Assembly: GCA_964484195.1 (NCBI GenBank) | Contig: CAZAER010000007.1 | Span: 148,022 to 212,021, forward strand | Source of the DNA: JALHOP01 sp964484195 | GTDB taxonomy: Bacteria; Myxococcota; XYA12-FULL-58-9; JALHOP01 | Reading direction: 5' to 3' | Length of the DNA stretch: 64,000 bases | In this document: positions 21,127-29,976 of the stretch, piece by piece | How positions within the stretch are numbered: the stretch's first letter is position 1 | Layout of the letters: the number at the start of each line of letters is the position of its first letter | The notes under the pieces: model-generated | Databases searched by the model: none | What the model was told of the DNA's origin: nothing | Seen by the model: the letters and a program-made list of their open reading frames with translations, nothing else | Made by a program: the position numbers and the translations under genes

Positions 21127-21228
21127 AGGCGGAGCAGGTTGCTCCACTTTGGCGGACGGCGCCTGGGGTGGCGACGTTTCTCGGGGTCCCTGGGCGATGG
21201 GTACTGCGCTGCTGACACGACGAACCAT
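20887..21228 (-). CDS. Small membrane protein
   Basis: 113 residues. The ATG at 21228 is preceded by AGGAGG at normal spacing, which supports translation. The N-terminal 45 residues are Pro/Ser-rich. The rest has two or three hydrophobic segments (ITELAVGAWFAIAQA and VWHTLAALVGAAAAVHGFVAL). No family is recognised. Its last 240 bases are antisense to the 3' part of the plus-strand gene at 20491. Of the two overlapping frames, this one has the more protein-like composition in the shared region. Confidence 0.65.
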   Translation of the reverse strand: MVRRVSSAVPIAQGPRETSPPQAPSAKVEQPAPPLGGLTRFGGPYAIPITELAVGAWFAIAQARHVVDVVAPGPAQLWRAGGQGGAVWHTLAALVGAAAAVHGFVALVKLASK

Positions 21229-21229
21229 G

Positions 21230-21246
21230 TAGCCTCCTAGAGGCTA
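21230..21246 (-). promoter_or_regulatory. Perfect inverted repeat covering the ribosome binding site
   Basis: TAGCCTC and GAGGCTA, 7 bases each with a 3-base loop, lie directly before the ATG at 21228. On the minus strand the AGGAGG ribosome site is inside the hairpin, so folding would hide it. This may be a simple translational control, or chance. Confidence 0.4.
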
Positions 21247-21290
21247 GGTGCATCGCAGGTAACGTGCCGTCGCCGCGGCCCTCGAATTGG

Positions 21291-22295
21291 CTAAGCGTGG
21301 CTTTGCGGGCGAGGTGGCGCGGTCGGTGTCTCAATTTGCGACGCGTTTTTTGCGGTCGGCGTCTCGCGACGCGTGACCAAGAGCGACACCATCGCTGAAA
21401 TCGCGATGGACGCCGCGATCACCGCGAGCGACACGCCGATCGGCACCTCGATGTGCCAGTACTCGGCGATCATCTTCCCGCCGACGAACGCGAGGACGAA
21501 GGCGAGGCCGTACTTGAGGTACCGGAAGCGCTCCATGATGCGCGCGAGCACGAAGTACAACGCCCGCAGGCCCATGATGGCGAAGATGTTCGACGTATAG
21601 ATGATGTACGGATCCTGCGAGACGCCGAAGGCCGCGGGCACCGAATCGATGGCGAAGATGATGTCGGTCGTTTCGATGGCCATGAGCACGAGGAAGAGCG
21701 GTGTCGCGTGCAGCCGTCCGTTTTCGCGAACGAAGATGTGCGCGCCTCGCATCTCGCTGGTAACCGGTACCAGCGCCGCGACCACGCGCGCGAACATCCT
21801 GTAGAGGCGGCCTTCGGTCGGCGGCTTGTGCTCGTCGCCGCCGCGCACGAGCTTCACGGCCGTCCACACCAAGATCGCCCCAAAGGCGTACATGACGGAG
21901 TGGAACTGCGCGACCAGGGCCGTGCCCGCGAAAACGAACAGGGCGCGGAACACCATGGCGCCCAAGATCCCCCAGAAGAGGACGCGATGCTGGTTCTCCG
22001 ACTGGACCTCGAAGAACTGGAAGAGGACCAGGAACACGAAGAGGTTGTCGACCGAAAGTGCTTCTTCGATCAGGTAGCAGGTCGCGAACTGGAGCCCTGC
22101 GTCGCTCCCGAAGCGCCAGTACAAGAAGCCGGCGAAGGCGGCGGCGACGCCGAACCAAAGCACGGTCCACATCGAGGCTTCGCGCACCGACACGATGTGC
22201 GCCCGGCGGTTGAAGACGCCGAGGTCGAGCGCCAACAGGCAAAACACCAGGGCCGTGAACCCAGCCCACAGCGCAGGCGTGCCGATCGAGTGCAT
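21291..22295 (-). CDS. TerC/Alx family membrane protein
   Basis: 334 residues with about nine membrane helices. It carries acidic residues inside helices (ALLALDLGVFNR near the N-terminus, EALSVDNLFVFLVLF, ETTDIIFAIDSVPAA), the signature of the TerC/Alx group, whose members handle Mn2+ or influence tellurite and pH response. Length fits Alx. Only 45 bases separate it from the upstream gene, too few for the yybP-ykoY Mn riboswitch often found before alx, so that control seems absent. Confidence 0.93.
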   Translation of the reverse strand: MHSIGTPALWAGFTALVFCLLALDLGVFNRRAHIVSVREASMWTVLWFGVAAAFAGFLYWRFGSDAGLQFATCYLIEEALSVDNLFVFLVLFQFFEVQSENQHRVLFWGILGAMVFRALFVFAGTALVAQFHSVMYAFGAILVWTAVKLVRGGDEHKPPTEGRLYRMFARVVAALVPVTSEMRGAHIFVRENGRLHATPLFLVLMAIETTDIIFAIDSVPAAFGVSQDPYIIYTSNIFAIMGLRALYFVLARIMERFRYLKYGLAFVLAFVGGKMIAEYWHIEVPIGVSLAVIAASIAISAMVSLLVTRRETPTAKNASQIETPTAPPRPQSHA

Positions 22296-22340
22296 GAGGC
22301 GGGGACATTCGTGGCGCCCGCCGCGGCAGTCAAGACTCGG

Positions 22341-24239
22341 TTAGGGTGAAGCGACGCCAAGGGTCGCGAGGTGCGCCTTGGCTTGCTCGAGCCAGTTGCT
22401 CTTGGGACGCGCGAGCACCTGTTGGAACGCCGCGATGGCTTCTTGAGCATGGCCGCGAGCCTGCAAGATCTCTCCAGTATGGAAGTACGCGTCGTCGACG
22501 AACTCGTTCTTGGGATGGGCCGCGATGAACTCGCCAAAGCGCGCCAAGGCGAGAGTCGACTGGCCGCCTTGCTGTTGCGCGCGCGCGAGGCTGAACTCGG
22601 CTTCCCAATCGAGCGCGCCTCCTTTCTCGAGGGCAAGACCGGCAGCGATGGCCTTGGCGAATTCGTTTTGGGCGACGCCGCCGAACAGATCGCGACGCAA
22701 CCGCTTGCGCTCGCCTTCGGGCATGCTGGGCTCGGGAGTGGCGGGCGGTGCGACGGGGGCCGGGGGCGGCACCTCGACGCGCGGCGCGGGAGCCTCCTCG
22801 ACGACCGATGGATCCGCCGGCCCGGCGCCCTCGGGTACGGCCGCAAGCTCTGGTTCCGGTTCGGGCTCCGGAGGACGCGCCTTGGCCTTGGACGGGATCT
22901 TCGTGAGCGGAACCTCGTCTATCGCCTTCGGCGCGGGTGCTGGCGGCGGCGTTGGCTCCGTGATTGCGGACACGGTGCCGGACGTGTGGTCACCGGATAG
23001 GTGGAGCCCCAAGCCGAAGCCGAGCACCATGCCCACGACCACGCCAGCCAACACGCCTGGCCAACGTCCGGCCGAGCGGACACGGGCGAGCTCCAACGCG
23101 TGGTCGGCTTCTAGGGCTTCGATGCGCTCTTCGTGCGCGAGCCGCAGCGCGTCCAGGTCCGGCCCGGGCGCGCGCGAGTCCACCACGAGCCCTCCGGGAG
23201 GCGTGACGGTGTTCCAGGTCTCGTCGACCGGGTCTGGCGCCTTTGCCGCTGGGAAGGTCGACGGCTTGAGAGGCTCGCTCAGGCTACCGATGCTGCGCTG
23301 CACCTCGTCGTCTTCGAAGAGCGAGCGCCACAGGTTCTCTTCGGTTCGCTTGAGGGCGACGCCGCTCAAGACCTCGCGCAGGGTCGGGTAGTCGTCCAGC
23401 AGCGGCAGGAAGTCGGCGCGGCCGAAAAACAGCAGCGTCGTCGGGCCCACGGTCCACACCGACGCCGAGCGTTTGCGGTCCGAGAGCATGGCCATTTCGC
23501 CGAAGAACCCGCCGGCGCCGATGCGGGCAATTTCCTGGTTGTTCTTCTCGGCGAGCGTGACGCGTACCTGGCCTTCGACGACCAGATAGAAACCATCACC
23601 GGGCCCACCCTCGGCGATGACCTGCTCGTCGCTCATGCGCAGCTCGTGCTTGGCCATGGCGGCGATCCGGTTGAGACCAGGCTCATCCACGACGGCGAGC
23701 AACGAATTGTCGCGCTGGAAACGCTTCAAGGCCGCTAAAGCGAACACGCCAGAGGTGGTGTACGTCGCTTGGCCGTCGTCGACGGGTGGCGCCGGAGCGC
23801 GTTCCGGTAGGTCGGGGAGGGCGGCGCGCAGAGCCGCAAGCGTCAGCGGCTCGATGATGGTCGGAACGTTCGCGGCGCCTTCCAAGTTCGCCGGCTCTTC
23901 CGGATCCACGAGGATGGCGACGCGCGTCCCGGGAGCCTGCGACTCGATCATCGCGGCGAAGCTCACGCCCGAGAGACCGGGTAGCTGCGCGCTGCAGAGG
24001 ACGAGACCCGGCTCTTCCTCGAAGAAGCGCGCGAAAGCATCACCGCCGTCGGGCGTTGCGATGACCTCGAACCCCGCCTCGCGCATCAAGTCGACGGCGC
24101 TACGAAGGCGCTTCGTGTTACCGTGGGCAACGAGCACTCGCGCGGCAGGCGCGTTGCGCGTGCTTTTGGCACTGTCGTCCGTGGCTTCGCCACTGGTCGG
24201 CTGCGTCGGACGCGGCCCATTGCCGGCGTTGCTGGTCAT
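22341..24239 (-). CDS. Receiver-like / cyclic-nucleotide-binding / TM / TPR fusion protein
   Basis: 632 residues. The order is a response-regulator-like domain (about 33-145, ARVLVAHGNTKRLRSAV), a CRP-type cyclic-nucleotide-binding fold (about 165-290, with GGFFGEMAMLSDRKRSASVW), an unstructured link, one membrane helix (about 395-417, VLAGVVVGMVLGFGLGL), a Pro-rich linker, and C-terminal TPR-like repeats (about 510-630). The phospho-acceptor Asp expected in the receiver is missing: the site reads LVLCSAQLPGLSG. The molecule would sense a nucleotide in the cytosol and place TPRs across the membrane. Ligand and partner are unknown. It precedes terC on the same strand. Confidence 0.8.
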   Translation of the reverse strand: MTSNAGNGPRPTQPTSGEATDDSAKSTRNAPAARVLVAHGNTKRLRSAVDLMREAGFEVIATPDGGDAFARFFEEEPGLVLCSAQLPGLSGVSFAAMIESQAPGTRVAILVDPEEPANLEGAANVPTIIEPLTLAALRAALPDLPERAPAPPVDDGQATYTTSGVFALAALKRFQRDNSLLAVVDEPGLNRIAAMAKHELRMSDEQVIAEGGPGDGFYLVVEGQVRVTLAEKNNQEIARIGAGGFFGEMAMLSDRKRSASVWTVGPTTLLFFGRADFLPLLDDYPTLREVLSGVALKRTEENLWRSLFEDDEVQRSIGSLSEPLKPSTFPAAKAPDPVDETWNTVTPPGGLVVDSRAPGPDLDALRLAHEERIEALEADHALELARVRSAGRWPGVLAGVVVGMVLGFGLGLHLSGDHTSGTVSAITEPTPPPAPAPKAIDEVPLTKIPSKAKARPPEPEPEPELAAVPEGAGPADPSVVEEAPAPRVEVPPPAPVAPPATPEPSMPEGERKRLRRDLFGGVAQNEFAKAIAAGLALEKGGALDWEAEFSLARAQQQGGQSTLALARFGEFIAAHPKNEFVDDAYFHTGEILQARGHAQEAIAAFQQVLARPKSNWLEQAKAHLATLGVASP

Positions 24240-24261
24240 CAGTGCGAGAGTAGCGCAAAAC

Positions 24262-25557
24262 TTACCGCGCGCGCTTCTTGGTCTTGGCCTTCACCTTGAC
24301 CTTGCTCGCTTTGAGCTTCGTTTTGCTCTTGGCGGCGCCGTCGCCGGAAGCGCTGGGCTCCGCGGCTTTTCCACCTTCGCCCATGGCCCAATCGCGCTCC
24401 CACACCGAGCCGTCCCCGTCTTCCTGCGCGGCACAGACGTTTACGAGATCGGCGAAGCCGAAATCACCCGTCGTGCGTCCGTCGGCGAGCGTCAGGCTCA
24501 CGTTGTGGACCTCTTCGGCCGTGACCTCTTTGCAGAAAAGCTTGAAGGGCACGCGATAGCGGAGCTCGCCATACTGATAAACGCTGAACGAGTCGCGCAC
24601 GTAGGCGTCGCCGAACGACTTCGAGAGCTCGTCACGCTTGGCGTCGACTTTGTCCGCGGGATACGCGAACCACTGGATGAGCGGGGCCTCCAGCTTGCCC
24701 TCGGCGATGGTGCGGACGGCGCGTGTCGCGTTGGTCGCAGTCATGCGGAAGCCCACCGGCTTGTTGTGCGAGCCGGCGCTGGGGTCGTCGAGCATCACCA
24801 GCTTGCCGATGAGCGCGGTGCGCGAATACGAGTAAACGTTGTCGAGCTTGCCGAAGTCGAGCGGGGCTTCGATGGGCTTGTCGGCCGCGACCGCCGCGTC
24901 ACGCTGCTGCACGAAAGTCGGCGAGCTGGCATGGCGAATGAGCGGCTGCCCGATCGCCCCCTTTTCGCTGAGCGCGTACTCGATGGGGAGGGCGTAGTTG
25001 AGCTTCGGCGTCAGCTTGAACTGCATGATGCCGACGAGCTGACCCGAGCGGTCGAAGATACCGGCGCCTTCGACGTTCTCGTCGAGCACGAGGTCGGTCT
25101 CGAGATAGGCGTGCTTCTGGCTCGCGCGAAAGCCGGTGAACTTGGCGGTGAGGGCGCTGCCCTTGCCGTCTTTGTCGTAGACGAAGGCGGTGATCGGGTC
25201 GCCGACCTTCAAGGCACCGGAGTCGCCGAGCGCCGCGCCTTCGAGGCCGCCGCCTTTCACCTTGAGGATGGCGATGCCGCGGTCGGCATCGCGATAGAGG
25301 ACGTTGGCGTCACGGGTCTTGCCGTCGGCGCTGACGACCTTGAGCAGGTCGGCCCCCTTGGTCAGGTCGATGTCGGTGACGATATGGTCGCCGTCGAACG
25401 CCGTGCCTCCGCGATTGCGGAAACCGTCGGTGACTTGAACGGCGGACTGGGTGGCGAGCTCGGCGGGTGATTTCGAGGGACAACCGCTGAGCAAAAACGC
25501 GACCAGCGCGCTCGCCGACGACAAGGTGATTGTACGACGACGAGCGCGCTGGAACAT
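24262..25557 (-). CDS. HtrA-like pseudoprotease lipoprotein with Lys-rich tail
   Basis: 431 residues with lipobox LSGC. Residues about 35-200 follow the trypsin-like HtrA (S1C) pattern: GGTAFDGDHIVTD, DRGIAILKV, and LGDSGALKVGDPI. The catalytic His and Ser are absent: no His after IVTD, and EGAGIFDRSGQLVGI in place of GNSGGP. It is thus probably an inactive scaffold. A second domain of unknown fold (about 230-385) follows. The last 40 residues are Lys/Ala-rich (KSKTKLKASKVKVKAKTKK), unlike the rest. The role is unknown; peptidoglycan or nucleic acid binding by the tail is a guess. Confidence 0.75.
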   Translation of the reverse strand: MFQRARRRTITLSSASALVAFLLSGCPSKSPAELATQSAVQVTDGFRNRGGTAFDGDHIVTDIDLTKGADLLKVVSADGKTRDANVLYRDADRGIAILKVKGGGLEGAALGDSGALKVGDPITAFVYDKDGKGSALTAKFTGFRASQKHAYLETDLVLDENVEGAGIFDRSGQLVGIMQFKLTPKLNYALPIEYALSEKGAIGQPLIRHASSPTFVQQRDAAVAADKPIEAPLDFGKLDNVYSYSRTALIGKLVMLDDPSAGSHNKPVGFRMTATNATRAVRTIAEGKLEAPLIQWFAYPADKVDAKRDELSKSFGDAYVRDSFSVYQYGELRYRVPFKLFCKEVTAEEVHNVSLTLADGRTTGDFGFADLVNVCAAQEDGDGSVWERDWAMGEGGKAAEPSASGDGAAKSKTKLKASKVKVKAKTKKRAR

Positions 25558-25576
25558 GCGTTACCCTAGTTCTTTG

Positions 25577-26299
25577 TCAGAAACCGGTCATATCGAGGCC
25601 GGCTTGCTGTGCACACTGCATCGCCGCCGCTTGATCGACATCGTCGAGACCGCCGGCGTTGTCAAACAAGCATGCAAGGAAGTCGATGAGCGCGCAGAAC
25701 ACCGCCGCGAGCTCCGGGCTGTCCGCGAAAGCCTCGGCGAGGCCCTCCTGGAAGCGCGGGTCGTTGACGGACGCCTGGCACTGAGCCTCGGTGAAACCAT
25801 CGCAATCAGCTTCAGGGTCGGAGCAGATGGCACCGACGATGTCGCAGATGGCGCTCAGGTCGCACGCCGCACCGTTCAAAATCACGGTGCCGCTGAACGA
25901 CGTCGAGCCTCCCGTCGAGCCCGAGAAGCCAACCGAGGTGCCGGTGCCGCCGCTGAACGACGTGCTGGCCCCGGTCGAGCCACTGAAGCTCGTCGAGGTT
26001 CCCGTGGAGGCCGAGAAGGAGCCACCACCGCTGCCGCCGCCATTACCACCCGGCTCCTCTTCCTCGTCGGTGATCTGACCCTTGAGGGCCATATTGACGA
26101 TGGAGGTGCCGTCGATGCTGGCGAGGTGCAACCCGCGATCAGCCGAGTAGCCGAGCGCTGCGGTTCCACCGTTCGCTGCCCCGAAGGTCAGGAAGGTGAC
26201 GTCTTGCACCGGCTTCTCGTCGCCGTTGCATGCCGTGGCGCCGGCGAGCGCGAAGCCCGCGATGGCCACCAAGGCGAGTTTGGAGCGTCGAAGCTTCAT
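25577..26299 (-). CDS. Lipoprotein with Ser/Thr/Gly repeats
   Basis: 240 residues. The ATG at 26299 has GGGAG nearby and gives a signal peptide with lipobox ATAC. Residues about 85-145 contain about five units of a TSFSGSTG-type repeat, a flexible or beta-strand linker. The C-terminal part is Cys-rich with paired CD motifs (GAACDLSAICDIVGAIC) and an acidic helical end. No family is recognised. It starts 2 bases after the stop of the outer membrane protein gene, so the two are almost certainly co-transcribed. Confidence 0.7.
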   Translation of the reverse strand: MKLRRSKLALVAIAGFALAGATACNGDEKPVQDVTFLTFGAANGGTAALGYSADRGLHLASIDGTSIVNMALKGQITDEEEEPGGNGGGSGGGSFSASTGTSTSFSGSTGASTSFSGGTGTSVGFSGSTGGSTSFSGTVILNGAACDLSAICDIVGAICSDPEADCDGFTEAQCQASVNDPRFQEGLAEAFADSPELAAVFCALIDFLACLFDNAGGLDDVDQAAAMQCAQQAGLDMTGF

Positions 26300-26301
26300 G
26301 C

Positions 26302-26850
26302 TTACTCCCAGTAGATATTGGCGACGAGGGCCGACTGGAAGGTACCGAGACGCACCGGCTCGCCGTTGCCGGCGCGGATGATGTCGATACCAACACCGGC
26401 TTCGCCGCCGATGCTGAAGTTTCGCACGGGGAACCACTCGGCGCCAATGCCACCAGCGATGCCCAGCTCCGGATCGTTGTCGCCGGCGGTGTCGTGGAAG
26501 CGCAGGTTGACCTGGCCCAGGAAGTAGGGATTCACCACGCCCTTGGCCATGTAGTAGCGGATGGCCGGAGCGAGGAGGATGTCCCAGTTGGTGGTCGTAT
26601 CAGCACCGGTATCGATGCGGTCGATGCCGAGACCGACGTTGATACCGAGGTTCATGTCGTCGCTGATCATGTACCAGATGCCCGCTGCGCCGTTGGCGTA
26701 GCGGTTGCCACCACCGGGGACGGCGAAGGACAGCGACTTGGCTCCGGCGACCAGAGCGTTTGCGCCACCGGCGCTCGTCTCTTGGGCGCGTGCAGCCGAC
26801 GCGGTCATAGTGGCGATCATGCAGGCAACGACCAAACCAATTCGCTTCAT
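26302..26850 (-). CDS. Outer membrane beta-barrel protein
   Basis: 182 residues. The ATG at 26850 carries GAGGAACG upstream and begins a signal peptide ending ARAQE. The mature chain shows alternating hydrophobic/polar strands with many Gly and aromatics (YANGAAGIWYMISDDMNLGI, LAPAIRYYMAKGVVNPYFLG) and ends in a Trp-Glu after a strand, near the terminal-aromatic rule of OMPs. About eight strands fit the small OmpX/OmpW-like barrel group. Co-transcribed with the repeat lipoprotein. Confidence 0.8.
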   Translation of the reverse strand: MKRIGLVVACMIATMTASAARAQETSAGGANALVAGAKSLSFAVPGGGNRYANGAAGIWYMISDDMNLGINVGLGIDRIDTGADTTTNWDILLAPAIRYYMAKGVVNPYFLGQVNLRFHDTAGDNDPELGIAGGIGAEWFPVRNFSIGGEAGVGIDIIRAGNGEPVRLGTFQSALVANIYWE

Positions 26851-27034
26851 CCGTTCCTCACTTTGATGCGTGTGACTTAGTTGAGCGAACACGAGCACAC
26901 GCTGAACGGGGCGTTAGCAGGGGCTCGCGATTCGAGTCAAAACCAATTTTCGTTGCCGCGATCGCGACTTGCGACGCAACGCGGCGATTTTGGGCATTTT
27001 CTAGCAACGCTGTCGCTCCGTGATAGCGGTCAAG

Positions 27035-28372
27035 TCAGGGGACGACGCGAATTACGAAAATCGCGGCCGAGGCGTTCCCATCGGCGTCGCGCGAGACGAA
27101 GGTGCCGATGCCGAGAGCGTCTCCACTCGCGTCGACGCCGATGCGCTGAGCCCGCGCGGTCGTCGCCGTCGAGAAGCGCAACCAAAGTGGCGCCCCGTCG
27201 TTTTCTGCGAAGCGAACCATGGCCATCGAGCTCTCGGCGGTGCTGACCGCGTTGATGTTGCCCAGCTGTAGGGTGCCGCTGAAGGTGGCCGAAAGGTAGA
27301 GGTCGTCGGTGCCGTCCGCGAGGTCGGCGATGTCGAGCGCCGCGGTGTTGGGCAGGTTGGTCCGCGTCGTCCAGACGGTCTCACCGGTCGCTCCGGAGAG
27401 TCGGGCCATGCGCAGGTACAGGGTAGGTCCCAGCGGATTTTCGCTGTCGGCCGGGTCGTCGGCGAACGCGAAGATGCCTGCGACCGCGACGTCACCGCTC
27501 GCGAGCGGGGCGATGACGACGCGGTCGGCGGCGCCACGTTTGCGCAGGGGCCGACTCCACAAGGCGGCGCCCGAGTCACGGCCGACCTTGGCGACGAAAC
27601 CGGCGTCCTGCCCGGCGATTTGCGTGTGCACGGCCGCGAGCGTCAGGGTTTGGTCGAAGGTGCCGCCCACCAGCAGGTTGCCGTCGGCGTCCTGCGCGAA
27701 GCTGTCGAGGAACACGTTTCCAGAAGCTGTCCCGAGCCGCCGCGACGCCAGGAGAGCGCCGCTCGCGGCCGCCAGCCGATCGATGCGCACCTCGGTCGTG
27801 CCGGCGTCGGCGGGACCATCGACGGCGCTCGCGACGACCACGTCACCCTCTGCGTCCGCCAGGACGAAGCGCGGCCGAGGAGCGTCGTTCAGCAGGCTCA
27901 TGCTCCAGCGCGTGAACCCGTCGGCGAGCGACAGCAGCGCCACGACGTTGCTGCTACGTGGGCCGTCGCCGAGGTCGACGTCGCCGGTGAACCCGCCCAA
28001 GGCCACGATCATGTTGCCCGCCCCATCAGCAGCGAGCGCCGGTCGGCTGTTTTCCGAGAAGCTTGCCGTGGCGCTCGTGCTCCACATGGCCTGCAAGCGC
28101 TCGTTGTAGCGACCGAGCACTGCGACCGGAGGCTCGCCCAACGGGCGTCCCACCGTGCCGCGGCCATAGTCGCCTGGCCCGCTCTGCAATGCAGCGAGCA
28201 AGAAGCCGTCACGTGCTGGGTCGAACGCCGCATCGAGCGCCACGGCGTTCGTGCCTGGCATGTTCAAGAGGCTGCGGATCCCACCGCTACCGAGCTCGTC
28301 GGGGTCGGGACTGCCGCCGCACGCGAGCGCGACCGCACAAGCGCAGACGAGGAGGCGTCGCAAAGTCGTCAC
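27035..28372 (-). CDS. Propeller-like repeat lipoprotein
   Basis: About 445 residues from GTG 28372 (VTTLRRLLVCACAVALACGG, lipobox ALAC). The mature part has regular repeats of the style DADGNLLVGGTFDQTLTL, SGDVAVAGIFAFA, TDDLYLSATFSGTLQLG and GDALGIGTFVS, about every 60 residues. This is the pattern of delta-60/SBBP-type beta-propellers found in deltaproteobacteria. Likely a surface-exposed binding protein. The upstream gene ends about 40 bases before it on the same strand. The start is uncertain because no clear ribosome site is seen. Confidence 0.75.
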   Translation of the reverse strand: MTTLRRLLVCACAVALACGGSPDPDELGSGGIRSLLNMPGTNAVALDAAFDPARDGFLLAALQSGPGDYGRGTVGRPLGEPPVAVLGRYNERLQAMWSTSATASFSENSRPALAADGAGNMIVALGGFTGDVDLGDGPRSSNVVALLSLADGFTRWSMSLLNDAPRPRFVLADAEGDVVVASAVDGPADAGTTEVRIDRLAAASGALLASRRLGTASGNVFLDSFAQDADGNLLVGGTFDQTLTLAAVHTQIAGQDAGFVAKVGRDSGAALWSRPLRKRGAADRVVIAPLASGDVAVAGIFAFADDPADSENPLGPTLYLRMARLSGATGETVWTTRTNLPNTAALDIADLADGTDDLYLSATFSGTLQLGNINAVSTAESSMAMVRFAENDGAPLWLRFSTATTARAQRIGVDASGDALGIGTFVSRDADGNASAAIFVIRVVP

Positions 28373-28412
28373 GGCGCGTAGATAGGGTACGCGCCTCCAA
28401 CAATCTAGAGCG

Positions 28413-29918
28413 TTAGGTGCGGACCTGGTTGCCGCGACGAGCGACCTGGGTGCGCGCATCATGCTCGATCATGTCGCGCATGAGCTGCACGACCTGAGGC
28501 CTCGCGCGGCGCGCTTCCATGTTGGCGTCCTCGCGTGCCTGCATGTCGGGGCGGCTGCCGCCGGTGAGCCGGGCGAAGCCGCGCATGATCTCGTTCTGGG
28601 CGACCATGTTACGGCGCATGACGCCGAACTGGCCGTCATCGGTCTTGCCCTCGTGGATGGCGTTCTGCGCGTCGAGGAGCGCCGAGCGAATCTGCAGCGC
28701 TCGCATGCGCAGCTCGTAGGCTTGAGCCATCATCTCCGCGGCCTGGCCGAGCACGCCCTGAATGGCGCCGGCTTCCGGGAACGCGCCCATCATCTCGGAG
28801 AGCGCTTGCTGATCGGCGGCGTTGGACGCGAGACCGATCGACATCATGCTCAGCGGATCGATCTGGGTCGCTTGGTGCTCCATGATGGCGTTGACGATAG
28901 CGGCGCCGCCTTGGTCTTTCACCTGCGCGTAGATCTCCGGCGGCAAGAGCTTCTCGGCCTTCTCTGGGTGCAGCTCGAGATACTTGGTCATGACGTTGCC
29001 GGACTCACCGTTGGCTTGCATCTCGAGCGCGAGCTTGCCGAGAGCCTCGGCGTCGCGGCTCGAGATATTGATGCCGGCGGACTCGAGCATGCTCCGAGCT
29101 CGGACTTCGGCGGCATCGGCGCGGGCGCGGGCATCGGCCGCTGCGGTGGTGTCACCGCGCTCGAGGGCCTCGACTTCTTCTTGGCTTGCCCGGGCGGAGT
29201 CCGCGATAGCGCGGCTAGCGCTGTCGTAGATCGACATCCACATCTGGCGGGTGTTCTCATCGACGCTGCTCGAGCCGGAGCCGGTGCCTTCGAGCTCCTG
29301 CAGCATCTCCTCGATTTCGCCGCCGCTCTGACCATTCGCTTCGAGCGCACCCCGGATCATCTGCGCCGCTTGCTGCTCGAGTTGTTGAGCTTGGTCGACG
29401 AGGGCGTCGGGATTTTGATTGGCCAACGCGCGCTCGATCTTGAACGCGGCTTCGCGCAGGTAGTGCTTCGCCTGGTTGAGGAAGCCTTCGATGCTCTGGT
29501 TGGTGCTCATGTTCGTCGACTCGAGCTTCAGGAACGAAGCGGTCATCGAGTCGGAGTCGTTGTTCTGTGCGAAATCGAGGGCGTGCAGGTTATCGATGAA
29601 CGAGCGCGCGCCCGCATTGGGATCGAGCGCCTGACCACCCGACAAGCGGGAGATTGGGCTCGATGCCTGTGAGGTCGGGCCTTCGGAGCCGCGGCCGGTG
29701 ACGGTCAGCGTCCCGCGCTCGTTGACGGCGCGCGATTCCGAGGTGTCTTCGACCATCTGGGTCGGGCGCAGACCGGTCGGCACGGTGTCGCCGACCCGGG
29801 ACGTCGATGCCCCGCGCGTGGTATTGGCCTGGTCGGTGCGCTCGGCTTCCAGGCGCTGGTCGGCGGCGGTCGGAGCACGTCCGAGACGAACGTTGTTAGG
29901 CTGGCGGATATCACTCAT
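28413..29918 (-). CDS. Large helical protein without signal peptide, unknown
   Basis: 501 residues from ATG 29918. The first 100 residues are low-complexity and disordered (Thr, Ser, Arg, Pro). The remainder is strongly helical and Gln/Ala/Glu-rich, e.g. ALVDQAQQLEQQAAQMIRGA and AADARARADAAEVRARSML, with coiled-coil potential. A C-terminal Met-rich helix follows (LGQAAEMMAQAYELRMRAL). No membrane segment and no enzyme motif. The layout resembles secreted effector or structural proteins, but I see no direct evidence. Divergent from the methyltransferase gene, 58 bases apart. Confidence 0.7.
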   Translation of the reverse strand: MSDIRQPNNVRLGRAPTAADQRLEAERTDQANTTRGASTSRVGDTVPTGLRPTQMVEDTSESRAVNERGTLTVTGRGSEGPTSQASSPISRLSGGQALDPNAGARSFIDNLHALDFAQNNDSDSMTASFLKLESTNMSTNQSIEGFLNQAKHYLREAAFKIERALANQNPDALVDQAQQLEQQAAQMIRGALEANGQSGGEIEEMLQELEGTGSGSSSVDENTRQMWMSIYDSASRAIADSARASQEEVEALERGDTTAAADARARADAAEVRARSMLESAGINISSRDAEALGKLALEMQANGESGNVMTKYLELHPEKAEKLLPPEIYAQVKDQGGAAIVNAIMEHQATQIDPLSMMSIGLASNAADQQALSEMMGAFPEAGAIQGVLGQAAEMMAQAYELRMRALQIRSALLDAQNAIHEGKTDDGQFGVMRRNMVAQNEIMRGFARLTGGSRPDMQAREDANMEARRARPQVVQLMRDMIEHDARTQVARRGNQVRT

Positions 29919-29976
29919 GGCGGCGGTCCTCGTCCTCTGACACTCGTACTTACACGACCTGGGTTGGGGGTGGCTC

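Noticed and set aside
22296..22340. yybP-ykoY Mn riboswitch expected before an alx/terC gene
   Set aside because: Only 45 bases lie between the genes, too short for the element, and no matching stem is seen.
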